From: Promethearchaeia archaeon
GTDB lineage: Archaea > Asgardarchaeota > Lokiarchaeia > Sigyniarchaeales > SOKP01
Direction: 5' to 3'
Length of the DNA stretch: 45,876 bases
Assembly (NCBI GenBank): GCA_029856105.1
Contig: JAHQWH010000047.1
Span: 1 to 45,876, forward strand
Shown here: piece after piece, positions 43,293 through 45,876 of the stretch
How positions within the stretch are numbered: the first letter of the stretch is position 1
Layout: each line of letters begins with the position of its first letter
Translations under genes and position numbers: made by a program
The notes under the pieces: model-generated
What the model was told of the DNA's origin: nothing
Databases searched by the model: none
The model's input: only the letters and a program-made list of their open reading frames with translations

Positions 43293-44114
43293 ATGGCTAA
43301 TGAAAATATTGTCATTGGATTAATTATTGGAATAATTGCTTATATCTGTCTTGATATAGGGAAAGGAATCCAAAAGTATGCAATTGAAGGTTTTAAAGAA
43401 GAAAACTCGATTAAGAAAAAAAATTCTGGAATATGGGTCGTTGGAACTATTTTAACGAGTTTGTACATGTTCATCCAATGGGCTGCATTATTTTTTGCCC
43501 CAATTAATATCGTAGCTCCATTAGAAGGTGTTGGGCTAATCATTCTTTTACTTTTTTCTTATTATATCTTAAAAGAACATATAACCCCTATTGAAATTAG
43601 CGGTGTTTTTTTCATAATTGTAGGAACTGTTTTAGTAACACTGTTTAACGCAAATGTTGGAAGCCTTAACATGAGTAATTTCAACCTACTTTTTTTCTTG
43701 TGTTTTTCTATAATTATTCTCCTAATTGAGTCGATTTTAATTTTTATATCTAAATTAAATGATTATAAATATGTTGGAATAATTATTGCGCTTACAGCAG
43801 GAACCACTAACGCATTGCAAACTGTTTCAAAGCGGATTACAACTATTCCCGAAATGACACTATATTTCACTTTAGCTACATTTATTTTTGCGCCATCAAC
43901 TTTGCTTATAACTCAATACGCCTTTACTAAAGCAAAAGCCAATCAAGTTGTACCTTGTTTTACTTCTACTAGCATTATTTTAGCATCCTTAATGGGTGTT
44001 TTAGCTTTAAATGGAAGTATTAGCTGGATTCAAGTTATTGGAATCATTATAATTGTAATTGGGATTATTCTAATTTCAGCATTTCAAAAAAAAAGCGAAA
44101 ATTTAACTAAATAA
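43293..44114 (+). CDS. DMT/EamA or NIPA-like multi-pass membrane transporter
   Basis: 273 residues from the ATG at 43293; a GTG at 43284 adds three. I see about nine or ten hydrophobic helices, beginning IVIGLIIGIIAYICLDIGKG. The strongest landmarks are AAPLEG-type sequence (NIVAPLEGVGLIILLLFSYY), EISGVFFIIVGTVLVTLF and, near the end, WIQVIGIIIIVIGIILI, the duplicated-half pattern of the drug/metabolite and NIPA superfamily. The cargo is unknown. It is the second gene of a two-gene operon with the KARI-like protein, so it may move that enzyme's substrate or product. Confidence 0.8.
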   Translation: MANENIVIGLIIGIIAYICLDIGKGIQKYAIEGFKEENSIKKKNSGIWVVGTILTSLYMFIQWAALFFAPINIVAPLEGVGLIILLLFSYYILKEHITPIEISGVFFIIVGTVLVTLFNANVGSLNMSNFNLLFFLCFSIIILLIESILIFISKLNDYKYVGIIIALTAGTTNALQTVSKRITTIPEMTLYFTLATFIFAPSTLLITQYAFTKAKANQVVPCFTSTSIILASLMGVLALNGSISWIQVIGIIIIVIGIILISAFQKKSENLTK

Positions 44115-44139
44115 CAATAAATCATTAGATAATTTTTCA

Positions 44140-44520
44140 TTAATCCTTTTTAAAAATTATATCTCCAATACCTATCCATTCTTTGGCGTCCTCAAGGTTG
44201 GATACGATTTTCCTTTTGGAAGATTCAACATGCTTTAGAAGATATTTGAATTCTACGCCTAATGGTGGATTTTTCGAGATTATAAAGGCAGATTTGTTAA
44301 GTTTTTCATTGTTTCGTTTTAATAAATCTAAGACTATATCAATTGACTCTATCCGTAAAAGAATCGCTTCGGTAATGTCGATAATTACATTTAAATTCTC
44401 GTGAATGTCTTTAGTTAAATCCTCAAATTCTATTACAAATCTTTCTGCTACAGGTAAAGGAAAGGTTCCAATTGCTTTTATGTAAAAACTATCGTCTCCT
44501 ATTTTCTCAATTTGATACAT
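44140..44520 (-). CDS. STAS/SpoIIAA-like small protein
   Basis: 126 residues. The pattern is an alternating beta/alpha domain: DSFYIKAIGTFPLPVAERF, NLNVIIDITEAILLRIESID, and KLNKSAFIISKNPPLGVEF, close to archaeal SpoIIAA-like STAS domains. No phosphorylatable Ser can be identified confidently. It lacks partner kinase or phosphatase genes nearby. The start is divergent from the pseudo-GTPase gene, with the inverted-repeat cluster between them. The assignment is tentative. Confidence 0.5.
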   Translation of the reverse strand: MYQIEKIGDDSFYIKAIGTFPLPVAERFVIEFEDLTKDIHENLNVIIDITEAILLRIESIDIVLDLLKRNNEKLNKSAFIISKNPPLGVEFKYLLKHVESSKRKIVSNLEDAKEWIGIGDIIFKKD

Positions 44521-44620
44521 TTTATCGTCAATTTTTCTGTTTTAAATAAAAGTATACCAAATTGTTTATATTAATTTTTTTCTTTGATTTTTTTTGACAC
44601 AAAAGTTTAAATATGAATAT

Positions 44621-44664
44621 GTCCATTATTATTATGGACGGCTATTAAGAATATAGACGTCCAT
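44621..44664. promoter_or_regulatory. Triple inverted-repeat element in a divergent promoter region
   Basis: GTCCAT (44621-44626) and ATGGAC (44634-44639) form a palindrome with a 7-bp spacer. ATGGACG (44634-44640) also pairs with CGTCCAT (44658-44664) across 17 bp. The three half-sites lie between the STAS-like gene and the pseudo-GTPase gene. Their spacing suggests an operator or a transcript hairpin; no known regulator is linked. Confidence 0.5.
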
Positions 44665-44733
44665 TTTTAGAATGGCCCCCTCCGGTTTTATAAATTAAAA
44701 ATATAAATGTAAAAATTCAATGGTGATGTTTTA

Positions 44734-45687
44734 ATGAATTTGAAAGTAGAAAGCCTAACTGATACACAAAAAACAAATTTGATAAAATTCCTAAAAAAAA
44801 TTAATTATCCTAAAGAAGAATTAGTATTAGCAGCAAAGATTGAATTAAATGATCCTAATCTTAAAAAAAGTGGTTTGTTTGATGATTCTACAAAAATAGA
44901 AGATTTAATTCATAACGTTGTGCAAAATATTGGTTTAAACTGGTTAATATCAACAATCTCATCTGATATTTTTAAAATATATGAGAAGTCTATTAGTCGA
45001 GGGCAAGCAGAAGCCTTAATAAGACGTATTTTGGGATTTACACTCACAAGTACAGGTCGAAGTCAGCTGTATGAATTACGGAGAAAAATTAGTAGATATG
45101 AAAAATTTTTAAATCACTTTGGAGAATACGGAAAAAAGTTTGACCATTTATTTAAAATAATTATAATCGGATTGAACGATAAACAATCAAATATACTTCC
45201 TTCCATGCTTATCACCCCTAAAGTTTCAGGAGAGAGAAAAACAATCGGAGTTGACTTCTATACCAAAACATTAGAATCTTACGATAAATCTCTTACAAGC
45301 CTACAGTTTTGGAATATTTCAGGAGAAAAAAGATTTGAATTTTTAAGAGAGCATTACTATAAGGGTGCGAGTGCTATTATAATAGTCTATAAAAAGGGAA
45401 ATCGGGAATCGCTAGAGCTAGTTAGAAAGTATTATTCTGAATTTAAAAAAACTACGAATTTAAAATTCAAAATAAGAAAATTGAAAGAAAAGTATATCGA
45501 TACGCCAATTATTCTTGTAGGATTAGGAGATGCGCCTGTAATACCATCAGAAGGAGGTTCCTACCTTGCAAAAGAATTAGATGCAACATACTTCGATAAG
45601 CACGATATCGATGTTAATGAATTTGAAGATATCTTTACTTTTATTTCACTCCAATTACTCGTAAAATGTCAAAATGCACTGAAATAA
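44734..45687 (+). CDS. Rab/Ras-like pseudo-GTPase with unknown N-terminal domain
   Basis: 317 residues; the start has GGTGAT at 44722-44727. Residues 138-310 have the small-GTPase pattern: strand FKIIIIG (G146), a Rab-like switch I KTIGVDFYTKTL (T170), and WNISGEKRF (192-201) in the place of WDTAGQERF, then YKGASAIIIVY and a G4-position GLGDAP. The P-loop reads G-LNDK-QSN (146-153) where GxxxxGK[S/T] is required, so both the Gly and the Lys are lost, and the DxxG and NKxD motifs are also changed. Nucleotide binding is unlikely to be normal. The first ~130 residues are a helical region that I do not recognise. Confidence 0.75.
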   Translation: MNLKVESLTDTQKTNLIKFLKKINYPKEELVLAAKIELNDPNLKKSGLFDDSTKIEDLIHNVVQNIGLNWLISTISSDIFKIYEKSISRGQAEALIRRILGFTLTSTGRSQLYELRRKISRYEKFLNHFGEYGKKFDHLFKIIIIGLNDKQSNILPSMLITPKVSGERKTIGVDFYTKTLESYDKSLTSLQFWNISGEKRFEFLREHYYKGASAIIIVYKKGNRESLELVRKYYSEFKKTTNLKFKIRKLKEKYIDTPIILVGLGDAPVIPSEGGSYLAKELDATYFDKHDIDVNEFEDIFTFISLQLLVKCQNALK

Positions 45688-45700
45688 GCTAATTTTTTTT

Positions 45701-45876
45701 TTATTTTTTTTCAGATACATTTATATCAAAATCAAATAGTTTGTCTTGAATTTTGTTCCTTATTTCCTTAGAGATGTTATTTATTATTTCTTCAGGGACA
45801 TATTCCAAGTATGCGTATAACTCATTTTGAATTATCAGCCCAATTTCACTCATAGATTTTTCAATAGTTTCGTGTT
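45701..45876 (-). CDS. C-terminal end of an unknown protein, cut by the right edge
   Basis: A frame open from the right edge (first complete codon at 45874) ends at TAA, 45701-45703. The visible 58 residues are Ile/Glu/Lys-rich (SEIGLIIQNELYAYLEY, PEEIINNISKEIRNKIQD). They look like the tail of an ordinary soluble protein, but no family can be assigned. Its stop lies 13 bp from that of the convergent pseudo-GTPase gene. Confidence 0.65.
   Translation of the reverse strand, partial: HETIEKSMSEIGLIIQNELYAYLEYVPEEIINNISKEIRNKIQDKLFDFDINVSEKK

Overview
The window looks like chromosomal DNA from an Asgard archaeon, most likely of the Lokiarchaeia/Prometheoarchaeum type. It is A+T-rich and gene-dense, with short intergenic gaps, frequent TTG/GTG starts and GGTGAT or GAGG ribosome-binding sites. 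It carries a set of eukaryote-like genes: a UBA2-type E1, a ubiquitin-conjugating E2, a PDCD5-like protein, a Zn-dependent histone-deacetylase homologue, a GPN-loop GTPase, an IFT52/GIFT-domain protein and a degenerate Rab-like GTPase. It also has an intron-containing tRNA-Tyr with the archaeal C1:G72 pair. The taxonomic call is inferred from gene content; no rRNA is present.

Layout. 1-7.8 kb: the N-terminal part of a 2Fe-2S/ASKHA corrinoid-activating protein, a 1641-residue protein with 14 helical-hairpin units alternating with charged coiled coil, and a secreted subtilisin. 7.9-14 kb: the E1 and E2 genes about 4 kb apart in opposite orientations. Between them lie a TnpB remnant, a DUF7000-like gene, a HAD phosphatase, an intact solo TnpB element and a cobalamin-type Fe-S reductase. 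14.2-18.5 kb: tRNA-Tyr, a membrane-anchored M1 peptidase, a Gfo/Idh/MocA oxidoreductase, a PDCD5-like protein and an unknown protein. 18.6-23 kb: HDAC, an unknown protein, a CoiA-like nuclease, a 600-bp gap with a promoter and a long-range stem (candidate ncRNA), a small unknown protein and a standalone phosphohistidine swivel domain.

23.2-31.5 kb: a probable operon (unknown protein, CrtC/AttH-like protein, two Fe-S proteins, CocE-type hydrolase), then a TrmB-type regulator, a short membrane peptide with nearby hairpins, and a eukaryote-type xylulokinase. 31.8-38.9 kb: Lrp regulator, SlyD-like FKBP, isopropylmalate-synthase family enzyme, GIFT/IFT52-like protein, sugar nucleotidyltransferase, GPN GTPase and an unknown coiled-coil protein. 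39.1-45.9 kb: a divergent NDT-like protein/DNA methyltransferase pair, a DsrE-like protein, a membrane beta-propeller, a ketol-acid-reductoisomerase-like protein without the catalytic His followed by a DMT-type transporter, a STAS-like protein, a Rab-like pseudo-GTPase and a truncated gene at the right edge.

The strongest leads are: the E1/E2 pair, with an E2 loop the length of the UBE2G/UBE2R acidic loop; the Rab-like pseudo-GTPase; the IFT52-like protein; the giant repeat protein; the candidate structured RNA near 21.8 kb; the KARI-like protein with an altered active site; and two genes whose conserved N-termini lie upstream of any ATG/GTG/TTG, suggesting ATT starts.
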